DNA from: SIG575 sp964474295
GTDB lineage: Bacteria > Bacillota > Clostridia > Oscillospirales > Acutalibacteraceae
DNA length: 64,000 nucleotides
Assembly: GCA_964474295.1 (NCBI GenBank)
Contig: CAYYRN010000001.1
Coordinates: 45,522 to 109,521 of the forward strand
Reading direction: 5' to 3'
The first letter of the stretch is position 1; each line of letters starts with the position of its first letter. Shown here one piece after another: positions 16,116-24,217 of this stretch. The position numbers and the translations under genes were made by a program. The notes beneath the pieces are model-generated. The model saw only the letters and a program-made list of their open reading frames with translations. It was not told the origin of the DNA and did not search any database.

Positions 16116-17495
16116 ATGAAAAACACTGAAAAAACAATGGAAAAAATCGTGGCTCTTTGCAAGGGCAGAGGCTTTATATTCCCCGGAAGTGAAATTTACG
16201 GCGGTCTTGCAAACACCTGGGATTACGGCCCACTCGGTGCAAGACTTAAAAACAACGTTAAAGATACCTGGAGAAAAAGATTTATTCAGGAAAGAAAAAA
16301 CAGCTACGAGGTTGATGCCGACATCCTTATGCATCCGAGAGTTTGGGAAGCAAGCGGACACGTTGCGAGCTTTTCCGACCCGCTTCTCGACTGCAAGGAA
16401 TGTAAAATGCGTCACAGAGCCGACAACCTTATAGATGACTTCGACGAAAACGCTCATGCCGACGGTATGACGAAAGAGGAAATGTTTGAGTATATAAAAG
16501 CTCATTCAATTCCCTGTCCCAACTGCGGAAAACATAATTTTACGGACATCAGAGAATTTAACCTTATGTTCCAAACTTTCCGAGGTGTCACAAACGATTC
16601 AAAAAGCGTCATTTACCTCCGTCCCGAAAACGCACAGGGCGAATATGTGAATTTCCTCAACGTTCAACGTACAATGCGTGCAAAGCTTCCTTTCAGCATC
16701 GGTCAGATAGGCAAAGCTTTCAGAAACGAGATAACACCCGGCAACTTCACTTTCAGAACAATCGAATTTGAGCAGATGGAATTTCAGACGTTCTGCAAGG
16801 AAGGCACGGACAATGACCTTTACGATTATTTCAAGCAATACGGTATGAAATACTACACCGACCTCGGCATAAAGGAAGAAAACCTGCGTTACCATGACCA
16901 CGAAAAGCTTGCACATTACGCAAAAGCCGCCTGCGATATAGAATTTCTTTTCCCGTTCGGCTGGGGCGAGGTCAACGGCACACACAACAGAACAAACTTT
17001 GACCTTACAAGACATCAGGAATACAGCGGTCAGAGAATCGATTACCTTGACCCCGAAACAAACGAAAGATACATTCCCTACATTATCGAATCAACTTACG
17101 GTCTTGACAGAACCGTTCTTGCACTTCTTTGCGAAGCTTATGACGAAGAGGTCATTGATGAAGAAAAGAACGATACCCGTGTTGTTCTTCACCTCAACCC
17201 CGCAGTCGCTCCTTACAAAGCCGCTGTTCTTCCGCTCTCAAAGAAGCTTTCCGAAGATGCACTTAAAGTTTATGAAAAGCTCAACAAGCACTTTATGACA
17301 GACTTTGACGAAACCGGCTCAATCGGCAAAAGATACCGCCGTGAGGATGAAATCGGCACGCCCTACTGTATAACATACGATTTTGATTCGCAGGAAGACG
17401 GCTGTGTTACCGTAAGAGAACGTGATTCAATGCAGCAGGTTCGTCTGCCGATTGACGAAGTTGCCGCTTACATCGAAGAAAAAATAAAATTCTGA
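16116..17495 (+). CDS. glyQS: Glycyl-tRNA synthetase, homodimeric class II type
   Basis: A 459-residue class II aminoacyl-tRNA synthetase that charges tRNA-Gly. RGFIFPGSEIYGG near residue 16, motif 1 (GPLGARLKNNVKDTW), YLRPENAQGEY near 168, FRNEITPGNF near 203 and a C-terminal anticodon-binding domain from about 355 match the alpha2 type found in Gram-positives and archaea, as opposed to the alpha2beta2 GlyQ/GlyS type. Length is normal for the family. AAAGGAG lies eight bases upstream. There is no T-box leader because the gene is only 13 bases from the preceding one. Confidence 0.97.
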   Translation: MKNTEKTMEKIVALCKGRGFIFPGSEIYGGLANTWDYGPLGARLKNNVKDTWRKRFIQERKNSYEVDADILMHPRVWEASGHVASFSDPLLDCKECKMRHRADNLIDDFDENAHADGMTKEEMFEYIKAHSIPCPNCGKHNFTDIREFNLMFQTFRGVTNDSKSVIYLRPENAQGEYVNFLNVQRTMRAKLPFSIGQIGKAFRNEITPGNFTFRTIEFEQMEFQTFCKEGTDNDLYDYFKQYGMKYYTDLGIKEENLRYHDHEKLAHYAKAACDIEFLFPFGWGEVNGTHNRTNFDLTRHQEYSGQRIDYLDPETNERYIPYIIESTYGLDRTVLALLCEAYDEEVIDEEKNDTRVVLHLNPAVAPYKAAVLPLSKKLSEDALKVYEKLNKHFMTDFDETGSIGKRYRREDEIGTPYCITYDFDSQEDGCVTVRERDSMQQVRLPIDEVAAYIEEKIKF

Positions 17496-17515
17496 TTAAT
17501 GCTTAAATTATTTAA

Positions 17516-17557
17516 CCTCACACCGATGATTTCAGGTCTTCGGCGTGAGGTTTTTTT
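17516..17557 (+). terminator. Rho-independent terminator after glyQS
   Basis: An 11-bp stem (CCTCACACCGA / TCGGCGTGAGG, one mismatch) followed by seven T residues, 20 bases past the glyQS stop. It also lies just downstream of the converging AraC gene. Confidence 0.8.
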
Positions 17558-18397
17558 CTATCTTCCATTTTCAGTTTTTCTGTAAGCTGCCGGTGTCAAG
17601 CCCGTATATTCCTTAAAAACTCTGTTGAAGTGGCTCAAGGAAGAATATCCGAGCATATTAGACAGCTCCACGATAGAAATGTCGCTTTCCTTTAAAAAAT
17701 CACAGGCACGGTTGATTTTTATTGTTCTTATATATTCATTTACGGTTTTGCCGGTAAATTTTTTAAAGTATTCAATCATAACGGACGGTGAAAACGATGC
17801 CAATTTGTAAACATCTTCGGCACGGCAGGCACAATATTCGGGAGAATGAATTTTATCAAGCACGTCACTGAACCATTCGGGGTATTCATTTTCACCGAAA
17901 ACACTGTTTTTGAAAATTATGCTTACCGCCTGACTGATAAGTTCACAAATGATTATGTGAAACCTTTCATCGTTCTGATATTCGAGAAAGCTGATTCTTT
18001 CGGCTCTTTTTCTGAAAAACTCAAACTCGTCACCGGCAAGCCGTACCTTTGCCTTACAGCGTAAAAAATCCTCCTGCGATATATTAAGCCCCTCGCAAAT
18101 TTGCTCAAGCTTTTGCGGAACAACGCTTATATTCATATGTATGCCGCCCTCTTCGGCAGGCTTAATTCGATGCTTATCCTCCGGTCTAATCATATGAAGC
18201 GTTCCTTTTTTCAGACAATGCTCCTCACCGTTTATTTCGTGAATCACGGCACCTGAGGTGACAATAAAAAATTCATAAAAATTGTGGCAGTGCAGCGAAG
18301 TCGGGCCTGAGTTCCACCAATGAAATGCCGCATTGTTTTTACTTAACAGCTTATTGTTTTTATAATCTACCAAAACCGTTTCTTCCAAATTTGACAA
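17558..18397 (-). CDS. AraC-family transcriptional regulator with cupin sensor domain
   Basis: A regulator of 279 residues from the start chosen here. The N-terminal half is an AraC-type cupin (HCHNFYEFFIVTSG near residue 35, with LKKGTLHMIRPEDKH). The C-terminal 95 residues hold two helix-turn-helix motifs, the second being IVELSNMLGYSSLSHFNRVF followed by the usual FKEYTGLTPAAYR. It should bind a sugar-like ligand and act on the divergent PHP/MFS/YdjC operon. The open frame runs back to 18508, but a good promoter lies inside that extension and a GGAGGTG site precedes TTG 18397, so the shorter form is preferred. Confidence 0.85.
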   Translation of the reverse strand: MSNLEETVLVDYKNNKLLSKNNAAFHWWNSGPTSLHCHNFYEFFIVTSGAVIHEINGEEHCLKKGTLHMIRPEDKHRIKPAEEGGIHMNISVVPQKLEQICEGLNISQEDFLRCKAKVRLAGDEFEFFRKRAERISFLEYQNDERFHIIICELISQAVSIIFKNSVFGENEYPEWFSDVLDKIHSPEYCACRAEDVYKLASFSPSVMIEYFKKFTGKTVNEYIRTIKINRACDFLKESDISIVELSNMLGYSSLSHFNRVFKEYTGLTPAAYRKTENGR

Positions 18398-18429
18398 ATC
18401 CGTAAAACTCACCTCCGACTTTACATTAT

Positions 18430-18459
18430 AATATAACATTTTTTGCCCGAATAAGTCAA
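18430..18459 (-). promoter_or_regulatory. Promoter of the AraC-family gene
   Basis: On the minus strand TTGACT (18459-18454) and TATATT (18435-18430) have an 18-base spacer. Transcription would start near 18420, just before GGAGGTG at 18416-18410. Confidence 0.55.
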
Positions 18460-18546
18460 TAGAACCAAAAAAATCACACATTTTTCTTAAATAATAGCAA
18501 GAAATCACAACCGGCTTCGTTGTAAAATAGAATACACGGAGGTGAT

Positions 18547-19806
18547 ATTATCAAAATTAAACATCATATTCCGAAAGAAAAAGAAGGTACTTATTATACT
18601 CTTGATTTTTATGTACCCGAAAATGTCGAAAAAATCAAGGTCAGCTACAGCTATTTTCGTCCGACAAGCGGTTTTTTGTCCGACTTAAAGCCGACAAACA
18701 CCGTTGACATCGGTTTGAATGACTGTGACGGAAATTTTTTAGGCTGGTCGGGAAGCGCTCACCCCACCGTTTTTGTGGGGGAATTCTCATCCTCTGCGGG
18801 ATATTTGACGTTGCCCATTAAAAGCGGCAATTGGCAAATCATAATCGGTGCTTACAGAATTATGCCGAACGGCGTTGACGTTGAGTATGAAATCGATTTT
18901 GAATTTAAAAAAGAGCGTTTGCTTTACGGCGATTTACATATACATTCCACCGCCTCGGACGGTGCGTTATCCGCCTATGAGCTGGCAAAGGCGGCAAGAG
19001 AAAAAAATCTTGATTTCATCGCACTTGCAAACCACAACAACTTTGCGGAAAATTTTCATCTGCCGTTTGTTGACGATTTAACGTTTATTCCCGCCGTTGA
19101 GTGGACTCATTACAAAGGTCATATGAACTTTTTCGGTGTCAGCGCACCTTTTGAAAATTCCTTTATCGCAAACACAAAGGAAGAAATGAAGCACCTTGTG
19201 GAAAACGCACGCAGGCTGGGAGCGACAGTATCGGTAAACCATCCCAAATGCAATTTCTGCCCTTATTTGTGGGAGGACGAAAACGCCTTTGATATGATGG
19301 AGGTTTGGAACGGCCCGATGAGAAGCATTAACGTCAAGGCAATAGCCTGGTGGACCGATTTGCTGAAAAAGGGAAGAAAAATACCGATAGTCGGCGGCAG
19401 TGATTACCACAAGCCACGGCATTTTGCGAAGCTCGGAAATCCCGTAACGGGTGTTTACACATCGTCTCCGAGTGCCGAAGATATTATGAGAAGCATAAAA
19501 AACGGAAGATGCTTTGTTGCCGACAGTGCAGGCTCGGTACGGTTAAGGCTGAAATATGCCGACACGGAAATGGGCGGCACGGCAAAATTTTCCGACGAGC
19601 GGTTTTTAGAGATCGAAACTAACGCAAAATCCGTAAATATAGTGACCGACAACGGTACATTCACCGAAAAAACCACCGACGGCAAAGCAAAAATAAAGCT
19701 TAATAAAACGAAGTTCGCCTATGCCGTTGTTTATTCCGGCTCAGGCAATTCGGGAAAGATAACGGCAATTTCAAATCCAATATATTTTGAGGAGGAAAAA
19801 CTGTGA
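18547..19806 (+). CDS. CehA/McbA-type PHP-domain metallohydrolase, non-canonical start codon
   Basis: A protein of about 419 residues. After a roughly 120-residue beta-rich N-terminal domain, the PHP domain shows GDLHIHSTASDG, ALANHNNF, VSVNHPKC and GGSDYHKP, the metal-binding blocks of CehA/McbA-like hydrolases, which cleave esters, carbamates or phosphoesters. No ATG, GTG or TTG occurs in frame between the upstream stop at 18523 and TTG 18676. The ribosome site GGAGGTGAT at 18538 points to ATT 18547 or ATC 18550, and the extra 43 codons read as ordinary protein. The end overlaps the next gene as GTGA. It is the first gene of an operon divergent from the AraC regulator. Confidence 0.75.
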   Translation: MIKIKHHIPKEKEGTYYTLDFYVPENVEKIKVSYSYFRPTSGFLSDLKPTNTVDIGLNDCDGNFLGWSGSAHPTVFVGEFSSSAGYLTLPIKSGNWQIIIGAYRIMPNGVDVEYEIDFEFKKERLLYGDLHIHSTASDGALSAYELAKAAREKNLDFIALANHNNFAENFHLPFVDDLTFIPAVEWTHYKGHMNFFGVSAPFENSFIANTKEEMKHLVENARRLGATVSVNHPKCNFCPYLWEDENAFDMMEVWNGPMRSINVKAIAWWTDLLKKGRKIPIVGGSDYHKPRHFAKLGNPVTGVYTSSPSAEDIMRSIKNGRCFVADSAGSVRLRLKYADTEMGGTAKFSDERFLEIETNAKSVNIVTDNGTFTEKTTDGKAKIKLNKTKFAYAVVYSGSGNSGKITAISNPIYFEEEKL

Positions 19807-21104
19807 CAAAAAATAATCCGCTTACCAAAAAGACATCACCGTTCAGATACGGTTTTGCAATGTTCGGCACATCCATTCCCGTAAATATGTTTAAATCCTT
19901 TGCTGCAATTTATTATGTGGATATGCTCGGCTTGGAAACGAAAAAATATTCACTGATTTTGCTCATTTATACTTTTATCGATGCAATAGACAACCCCATT
20001 TACGGATTCCTGTCCGACCGTACTAACACAAAATGGGGCAAAAGAAGACCTTACCTGATTATCGGCGCACCGCTGCTCGTTTTGTGCTTTGTTCTTTTCT
20101 ACAACGTGCCGTCCGGTATACAAAGCAACGGAACTATGCTTTTCATCTATATGCTGCTTATGTATATTTTGACAGGTACTTTAGACTCGCTCGTAAATGC
20201 AAACTACGGCGCACTTTTCCCCGAACTTTTCAAGAAGGACGAGGAAAGAGCAAAAACAAACGGTGTGCGTCAAATATGTCAGCTTCTTGCAATGGCAATT
20301 TCAATCGCTTTGACACCTATGATTGCGGAAAAAATCGGCTACCGCCTCACATCGCTCATTTACGGTGTTTTGGCTCTTGCGGTTATGATGTTCTGCTTCT
20401 TCGGCTGTCACGAAGATGTTTCCGAATATAACGAACTTGAAAAGCCGCAGCTTCTCGACAGCATCATCGCACTTGCGAAAAACGGAAAGTTTTGGATTTT
20501 CGGCTTGACGGGAGCTTTCTATTCAGCCGCATTCGCACTTATTTCACAGGCACTTTCTTTCTACGTAAAATACACACTGGGACTTGGCGGTTCAACCACC
20601 ACAATTATGCTGGGCATCGTTTTGTGCGTTGCCGTTTTGGGTATTCTTGTTTGGTCACAGCTTGTAAAGAAAATGTCGGTTATGACTGTTTGGCGACTTG
20701 GATTTATCATTATGGCAATAGGCTTTATTCCGCTTTATTTTGCAAAATCGCTTCCTTTTGCAATTGTAATCGCCGCCGTTATGGGCTTTGGCATTGCGGG
20801 ATGTTTGACAACGATGGACTGTATCGGTGCTAAAATCGTTGATGACGATTACCGCAGATACGGAATAAAAAGAGCAGGAATTATCAATTCACTTGTCGGA
20901 GTTATGAACAGACTTAACGGACTGTACACATCGCTTGCTTTCTATGTCGCATCGGAATTTTTCGGATTTACAAGCGGCGGAAATCCCGGCCCGAACCCCG
21001 GTCTTGCGGCAAAAGTTCTGCTTTGCGTTTTCCCATTTGTGGCAATGGTTTTGGCTACCGTAATTTCATTCTTCCTTAAATTCCCGGAGGACGAGGGAAA
21101 ATGA
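19803..21104 (+). CDS. GPH-family sugar:cation symporter (MFS)
   Basis: A 433-residue transporter with about 12 membrane helices. DAIDNPIYGFLSDRTNTKWGKRRP near residues 60-83 contains the conserved D-x3-NP and the helix 2-3 loop RT-x-WGKRRP of glycoside-pentoside-hexuronide symporters. These import di- or monosaccharides and glycosides with Na+ or H+. GTG start at 19803 follows GAGGAGG and overlaps the stop of the PHP gene. ATGA overlap links it to the YdjC-like gene. The substrate is unknown, but an esterified or acetylated sugar fits the neighbours. Confidence 0.88.
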   Translation: MTKNNPLTKKTSPFRYGFAMFGTSIPVNMFKSFAAIYYVDMLGLETKKYSLILLIYTFIDAIDNPIYGFLSDRTNTKWGKRRPYLIIGAPLLVLCFVLFYNVPSGIQSNGTMLFIYMLLMYILTGTLDSLVNANYGALFPELFKKDEERAKTNGVRQICQLLAMAISIALTPMIAEKIGYRLTSLIYGVLALAVMMFCFFGCHEDVSEYNELEKPQLLDSIIALAKNGKFWIFGLTGAFYSAAFALISQALSFYVKYTLGLGGSTTTIMLGIVLCVAVLGILVWSQLVKKMSVMTVWRLGFIIMAIGFIPLYFAKSLPFAIVIAAVMGFGIAGCLTTMDCIGAKIVDDDYRRYGIKRAGIINSLVGVMNRLNGLYTSLAFYVASEFFGFTSGGNPGPNPGLAAKVLLCVFPFVAMVLATVISFFLKFPEDEGK

Positions 21105-21928
21105 GCAAATTTTTAATCATCAACGCAGATGATTTCGGCTACAACAAACAGCAAAACGATGCCGTTAAATATTTGCTCGAAAATAAACTTATTTCCTCCG
21201 TTTCTTTTATGGCTGTTGCGCCGTCATTTTCCGATACATTAAACGGCGACATTCCGAAAGGCATATCGGCGGGAGTTCATCTGACAATAAATTCCGACAA
21301 CGAAGATGCACCGTGGCGGAGCTTATCGGACGGCAGGATTTTGCCGCACGATTCAAAAAAATTAACCTTTGCGACGAGCCGAAAATATGTAAGACGTGAG
21401 CTTGAAGCACAATATGATTTGTTGGTTAAAAGCGGTATAAAAATCGACCACGCCGACAACCACTGTGCCACGCTTTACGGCATAAACGGAAGAGCGTTTT
21501 TTATAGATGCTTTTAACTTTTGTGCCGAACACGCCTTGCCATACCGTTTCCCGAAAACGAGCGGTTTTCTCGACAGACAGCTCGGCGGAAAATCGCCCGG
21601 TGTTGTCAAAGCTTTTCAAAATGCGATTGTCAAATGCGGCGAAAAAAGAAAAGTAAAAATGCTTGACGATTTGGCATCAAACCCTTGGAATGTTGAAAGA
21701 ATCGGTTCTTTTGAAAATCTTCGCAAATACTACCTCGACATTGTTGACAATTGCATTGACGGGGTGACGGAGATGTTTTTACATCCGGCACTTCCGCTTG
21801 ACGCAGAGCAGGGAGAATGGCAAAAAAGAGTGTGGGAATTTGAAATTCTAAAAAGCGGATGCTTATTGGAAAGAGCCGAAAAGAAAGGTATTAAAGTAGT
21901 TTCGTGGAGTATTTTCGACGAAATATAA
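21101..21928 (+). CDS. YdjC/ChbG-type carbohydrate deacetylase
   Basis: A 275-residue protein of the ChbG/YdjC family. NADDFGYN near residue 8 supplies the catalytic Asp pair, GVHLTI near 60 and DHADNHCA near 118 supply metal-binding His residues, and MFLHPAL near 226 supplies the last His. Family members remove acetyl groups from N-acetylated oligosaccharides, for example chitobiose. Cytoplasmic. It overlaps the symporter stop by four bases, which suggests it deacetylates what the symporter imports. Confidence 0.88.
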   Translation: MSKFLIINADDFGYNKQQNDAVKYLLENKLISSVSFMAVAPSFSDTLNGDIPKGISAGVHLTINSDNEDAPWRSLSDGRILPHDSKKLTFATSRKYVRRELEAQYDLLVKSGIKIDHADNHCATLYGINGRAFFIDAFNFCAEHALPYRFPKTSGFLDRQLGGKSPGVVKAFQNAIVKCGEKRKVKMLDDLASNPWNVERIGSFENLRKYYLDIVDNCIDGVTEMFLHPALPLDAEQGEWQKRVWEFEILKSGCLLERAEKKGIKVVSWSIFDEI

Positions 21929-21961
21929 TATAACAGCCTCACGAATAACATTTTCCTCTAT

Positions 21962-22018
21962 AAAAGAGAACCGTAAACCGAAATTTTATAAACTCGGTTT
22001 ACGGTTCTTTTCTTTTAT
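21962..22018. terminator. Bidirectional terminator
   Basis: A perfect 14-bp stem (GAACCGTAAACCGA / TCGGTTTACGGTTC) with a 12-base loop, flanked by AAAAGA on one side and TTTTCTTTT on the other, lies between two converging genes. Confidence 0.85.
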
Positions 22019-22024
22019 TTTTAC

Positions 22025-22792
22025 TTAAAAATCGATTTCGACACAATCCTGTCCCGAATATCCCTGCACCTTAATACCGCTTTTATCAACACTTACAACG
22101 GCATGGGCATAATCGTCATAAAGGCAAACGGAACGAAACGTTATGTAATTGATTCCGTTTGAAAAGCTGACATCACCCCAATGATAATGTCCTGCAAAAA
22201 CTGCTTTAACCTTGCCGCTTTTTTCAAACAAATCAATCACTTTATCTCGGTTTCTGATAACGTGGTCGTCATTGTTGTTTCTTTCTTTCAAAACGAACAG
22301 CTCATGCGTGAAAATCAAAACATCATCGGAAGCTTCTTCAAGCTCTTTTTTTATCCATTCAAACTGCTCGTCATCTATATAACAATTATCCCAACTGATT
22401 TCGCTTTTCGGAAAGCCTTCATCCGTGCTGTTTTGGTTGGCATCAAGCACAAGCACCCTGTAACCGTCACAGGTAAAAGCATAATATCTTGACGGCATAC
22501 CCGTAATTTTCAACCACGTTTGCTTATCTGTCGATGTGTCGTGGTTTCCGATAAGGCAATAATATTTTTTGCCGCTGTTTTTCAGCACATCCACCGTTTC
22601 TTCCCACAGAACCGTCTGATGTCTGCCGCTTTTTTCAAGGTCGGCGGTGTCACCGAAATTAACAACAAAATCGCACCCGTCTGAATGTTCCTTTAAAGCT
22701 TTTTTTACTTTTTCAAGGGATTTTGTGCGGTTTCTTTCGCCGGGCATCGGAACATCCGAATAGTGCATATCGGAAAAAGCAAGAAATTTCAT
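22025..22792 (-). CDS. Metallophosphoesterase (calcineurin-like)
   Basis: A 255-residue phosphoesterase with the full block set: FSDMHYSD at residues 6-13, NFGDTADLE near 45, IGNHDT near 81, FTHELF near 160 and FAGHYHWGD near 200. No signal peptide. The substrate class may be phosphodiester or nucleotide. It is the last gene of the desulfurase-thiI-cinA-sortase-CinA-like run, six bases downstream of the tail-anchored CinA-like gene. It is unrelated in detail to the phosphoesterase at 15389. Confidence 0.87.
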   Translation of the reverse strand: MKFLAFSDMHYSDVPMPGERNRTKSLEKVKKALKEHSDGCDFVVNFGDTADLEKSGRHQTVLWEETVDVLKNSGKKYYCLIGNHDTSTDKQTWLKITGMPSRYYAFTCDGYRVLVLDANQNSTDEGFPKSEISWDNCYIDDEQFEWIKKELEEASDDVLIFTHELFVLKERNNNDDHVIRNRDKVIDLFEKSGKVKAVFAGHYHWGDVSFSNGINYITFRSVCLYDDYAHAVVSVDKSGIKVQGYSGQDCVEIDF

Positions 22793-22798
22793 TTTAAT

Positions 22799-24196
22799 TT
22801 ACCTCAGAAAATAATTATTGATTTCCGAAACTATCATATTTGTTGACTCCGACAATGAGGCGCTTCCCGCCATTACGGAATCGATAATAAGTGCCGAAAG
22901 CGTGCAAAGAGCAACAAGAATCAGAACCCAAATTACAATTTGCGTTGCGGGAGTTATCTTTTTTGCTTCCGTTTCGGGTTTGTTTTCTTCTGTGGCTGAG
23001 GGCTGAACATATCTTGAATTTTTTGATATTTCTTCGATTTTTTCCACTATGCTTTCAAGGCCTGTTCTGTAAAGGTCTTCCGCAGTTTCGCCCTCGGTTG
23101 AGAAAATTTTAAAAACACTTGATTTTTGCACATCCGCAAGTGTTGCGAAAATGTAGCCTGTTCCGTCAGCGTCATAATAAATTTCGCTCATCGCAACCGC
23201 AAAATCGGCATCTGCCTGTTTCATCGCTTTTCTTGCGTTTGAAGCAACATTTTCTTTTCTTCTCATATCATCTGTAAGGGATTTATCCAGTGCGAAATCG
23301 ACAAAACAAACAGTGTCCGAAATCGCATATTCCGAAAGAAGACGTGTATAAACTTCGTTCTCGCTCTGACGTGCGAAAGCAACCCTTACTCCTCTTGAAG
23401 AAAGGACGCTCATATTATCCGAAACGCTTTGTTCTTCCTGTTCTTCTTCCGTTTCATCAATAACTTCATCTTCACCATATGAAGAAGATGCAACATCTTC
23501 AAACTCGTCTTCTTCTTTTTCTTCAGCTTCTTCTTCGGGCTTTTCGGAGGAATAAATTTCCTCATACTGCGGCTGCACGGGAGGCTCAAAATTTTCTATC
23601 GGCTGAACATATCCTTCCATTTCTTTCGGGATATCGCTTACCGTTTCTTTTTCCTCGGCAGGGACTTCTTCTGCCTTCTGCTCGGCTTCTTCAACCTTTG
23701 CCCCTTCGGAAAGGAATGCCTCCAAGCCGTTCTCGAAAACAGCTTCTATTCTTCTTTCGTCAATGGGAACGAAAATAAGCTTTTGACTGCCCGATTCAAT
23801 ACCGAAGCCGGAAAACAAGCCGTCACGGGTTGCAAAGGCTTTGCCGCCGACGGGAATTGCAGCGTGCGCATTTATCTGATTTTCGTTCAGTGTGGCTATG
23901 CAGGCATCACTGTTTATAAGCTCGGTTATTTCCGAATTTATTCTGCACTTAAAGCCCAAAGCTCTGAACAATGCCGCCTTTGTGGAAATAAAGCGTGAAA
24001 CATCAACGGCAACCAAAATAACATCCGCATTTTCTATGCCGTCTTTAACGCCCGAAAACATTTCCTTTTGATTTGTGCAAAAAAGGAATCCCTCGTCAAC
24101 ACCTGTAATTTCCTTAACCTTGCCTGCGATTATCTCATGTGCCACGTTCATCGAAACCACTTTGCTTTCGCTGAAAGATATCAATTTAATCTGCAT
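22799..24196 (-). CDS. Tail-anchored, catalytically degenerate CinA paralogue
   Basis: A 465-residue protein that I believe is a diverged duplicate of the nearby CinA. Residues 1-162 align with CinA's MoCF domain: IPVGGKAFATRDGLFSGFGI (114-133) matches VPQDGTAFKNRNGTAPGFAI of CinA (120-139), and the following LIFVPIDERRIEAVFE matches VIALPGPPREMKPMFE. CinA's GGLGPTADD is replaced by AVDVSRFIST. Residues 165-258 are a Glu-rich linker. Residues 266-390 follow CinA's C-terminal domain in outline (GVRVAFAR versus GLKISFAE), but the active-site SCTGG is gone. A membrane helix at 419-440 leaves a 25-residue extracytoplasmic tail. It lies between sortase B and a phosphoesterase. Function unknown. 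Confidence 0.65.
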   Translation of the reverse strand: MQIKLISFSESKVVSMNVAHEIIAGKVKEITGVDEGFLFCTNQKEMFSGVKDGIENADVILVAVDVSRFISTKAALFRALGFKCRINSEITELINSDACIATLNENQINAHAAIPVGGKAFATRDGLFSGFGIESGSQKLIFVPIDERRIEAVFENGLEAFLSEGAKVEEAEQKAEEVPAEEKETVSDIPKEMEGYVQPIENFEPPVQPQYEEIYSSEKPEEEAEEKEEDEFEDVASSSYGEDEVIDETEEEQEEQSVSDNMSVLSSRGVRVAFARQSENEVYTRLLSEYAISDTVCFVDFALDKSLTDDMRRKENVASNARKAMKQADADFAVAMSEIYYDADGTGYIFATLADVQKSSVFKIFSTEGETAEDLYRTGLESIVEKIEEISKNSRYVQPSATEENKPETEAKKITPATQIVIWVLILVALCTLSALIIDSVMAGSASLSESTNMIVSEINNYFLR

Positions 24197-24217
24197 TTTA
24201 AGTCAATCCTCCCTCTT

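Noticed and set aside
16086..16116. T-box riboswitch controlling glyQS
   Set aside because: Only 13 bases separate glyQS from the preceding gene, leaving no room for a leader.
17558..18508. 316-residue start for the AraC regulator
   Set aside because: A promoter-like TTGACT-N18-TATATT lies inside that extension, and the ribosome site GGAGGTG lies after it.
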